Shown: positions 63,946-64,000 of the stretch, in pieces | How positions within the stretch are numbered: position 1 is the stretch's first letter | How the letters are laid out: the number at the start of each line of letters is the position of its first letter | Assembly (NCBI GenBank): GCA_900545175.1 | Contig: UQYF01000005.1 | Coordinates: forward strand, 43,430-107,429 | DNA length: 64,000 bases | Direction: 5' to 3' | From: an uncultured Eubacteriales bacterium | Lineage (GTDB): Bacteria > Bacillota > Clostridia > Lachnospirales > Lachnospiraceae | The notes under the pieces: model-generated | Told to the model about the DNA's origin: nothing | What the model saw: only the letters and a program-made list of their open reading frames with translations | Database searches by the model: none | Program-made: the position numbers and the translations under genes

Positions 63946-64000
63946 CCTGAATTATTCATGGCTTTGCCATGAAAGTGGCTGAAAGCCACATAGTTACTGT
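63946..64000 (+). mobile_element. Left end of a second IS1380-family copy (cut by window)
   Basis: 55 bp starting with the same terminal repeat CCTGAATTATTCA. It matches 52843-52897 at 51 of 55 bases. The orientation is the same as the first copy. The transposase would lie beyond the window. Confidence 0.9.

Noticed and set aside
1..64000. Restriction-modification, toxin-antitoxin, retron, CBASS or other defence island
   Set aside because: No recognisable component; the lone XRE regulator at 16136 has no toxin partner.

Overview
The window looks like a chromosomal segment of an anaerobic gut Clostridium-group bacterium, most likely Lachnospiraceae. The DNA is AT-leaning, Shine-Dalgarno (SD) sites are strong (GGAGG), promoters are sigma-A type, the dnaG-rpoD-trmK order is Firmicute, and families common in Lachnospiraceae are present (GGGtGRT protein, DUF975, DUF5721, TIGR04086). 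A cell-surface rhamnogalacturonan lyase (PL11), an intracellular GH53 galactanase and a GH2 beta-galactosidase suggest a pectin user similar to Lachnospira (Eubacterium) eligens. That assignment is an inference from gene content only.

Layout. 1-6 kb: a heterodimeric ABC exporter (first subunit cut by the window edge), a palindromic repeat, and a fused CDP-alcohol phosphatidyltransferase/cardiolipin-synthase-like protein. 6-11.5 kb: LacZ, then a putatively highly expressed pair of an IscU-like scaffold and a GGGtGRT protein. 12-16 kb: S51 peptidase, VanZ-like Asn-rich membrane protein, and a convergent two-gene membrane operon (DUF975 plus unknown) with a strikingly structured leader. 16-20 kb: XRE regulator, UDP-xylose synthase, flippase, galM. 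20-30 kb: split methionine synthase (activation domain plus MetH core), YfbR-like nucleotidase, TopB, a 0.44-kb non-coding block of hairpins, a left-handed beta-helix transferase, DegV, DUF815 ATPase, GH53. 30.8-39.3 kb: an alpha-glucan/maltodextrin locus with a LacI regulator, binding protein, two permeases, lipoprotein amylase and MalQ; two TTTCGAAA palindromes mark its control region. 39.3-45.8 kb: TIGR04086 protein, a promoter-operator-terminator unit with no ORF, dnaG, rpoD, trmK, a nucleoside kinase and RNase P RNA. 45.8-52.8 kb: GGDEF protein, pyrBI, a lipoprotein with an apparent +1 frameshift at a CTT-TAA site, DUF5721, and M18 aminopeptidase. 52.8-64 kb: an IS1380-family element, a broken chimeric ABC gene, the 2146-residue PL11 surface protein with a near-identical 609-bp tandem duplication, an HD-GYP protein, and the left end of a second copy of the same IS.

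How the genes work together. Pectin rhamnogalacturonan-I would be cut at the surface by the PL11 protein. Imported galactan oligomers would be cut by GH53 and LacZ and the product balanced by GalM. Alpha-glucans would be trimmed by the lipoprotein amylase, bound and imported by the three-gene transporter (no ATPase gene in the window) and processed by MalQ. Housekeeping genes lie between these sets. GGDEF and HD-GYP proteins imply cyclic-di-GMP turnover.

The most promising unexplained items are the lipoprotein frameshift, the DUF975 RNA leader, the ORF-less promoter/operator/terminator unit at 39.7 kb, the hairpin block at 26 kb, the TAACTAACA array at 11.44 kb, and the two IS copies flanking the PL11/HD-GYP segment. 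I found no CRISPR array, tRNA, prophage or recognisable defence system.
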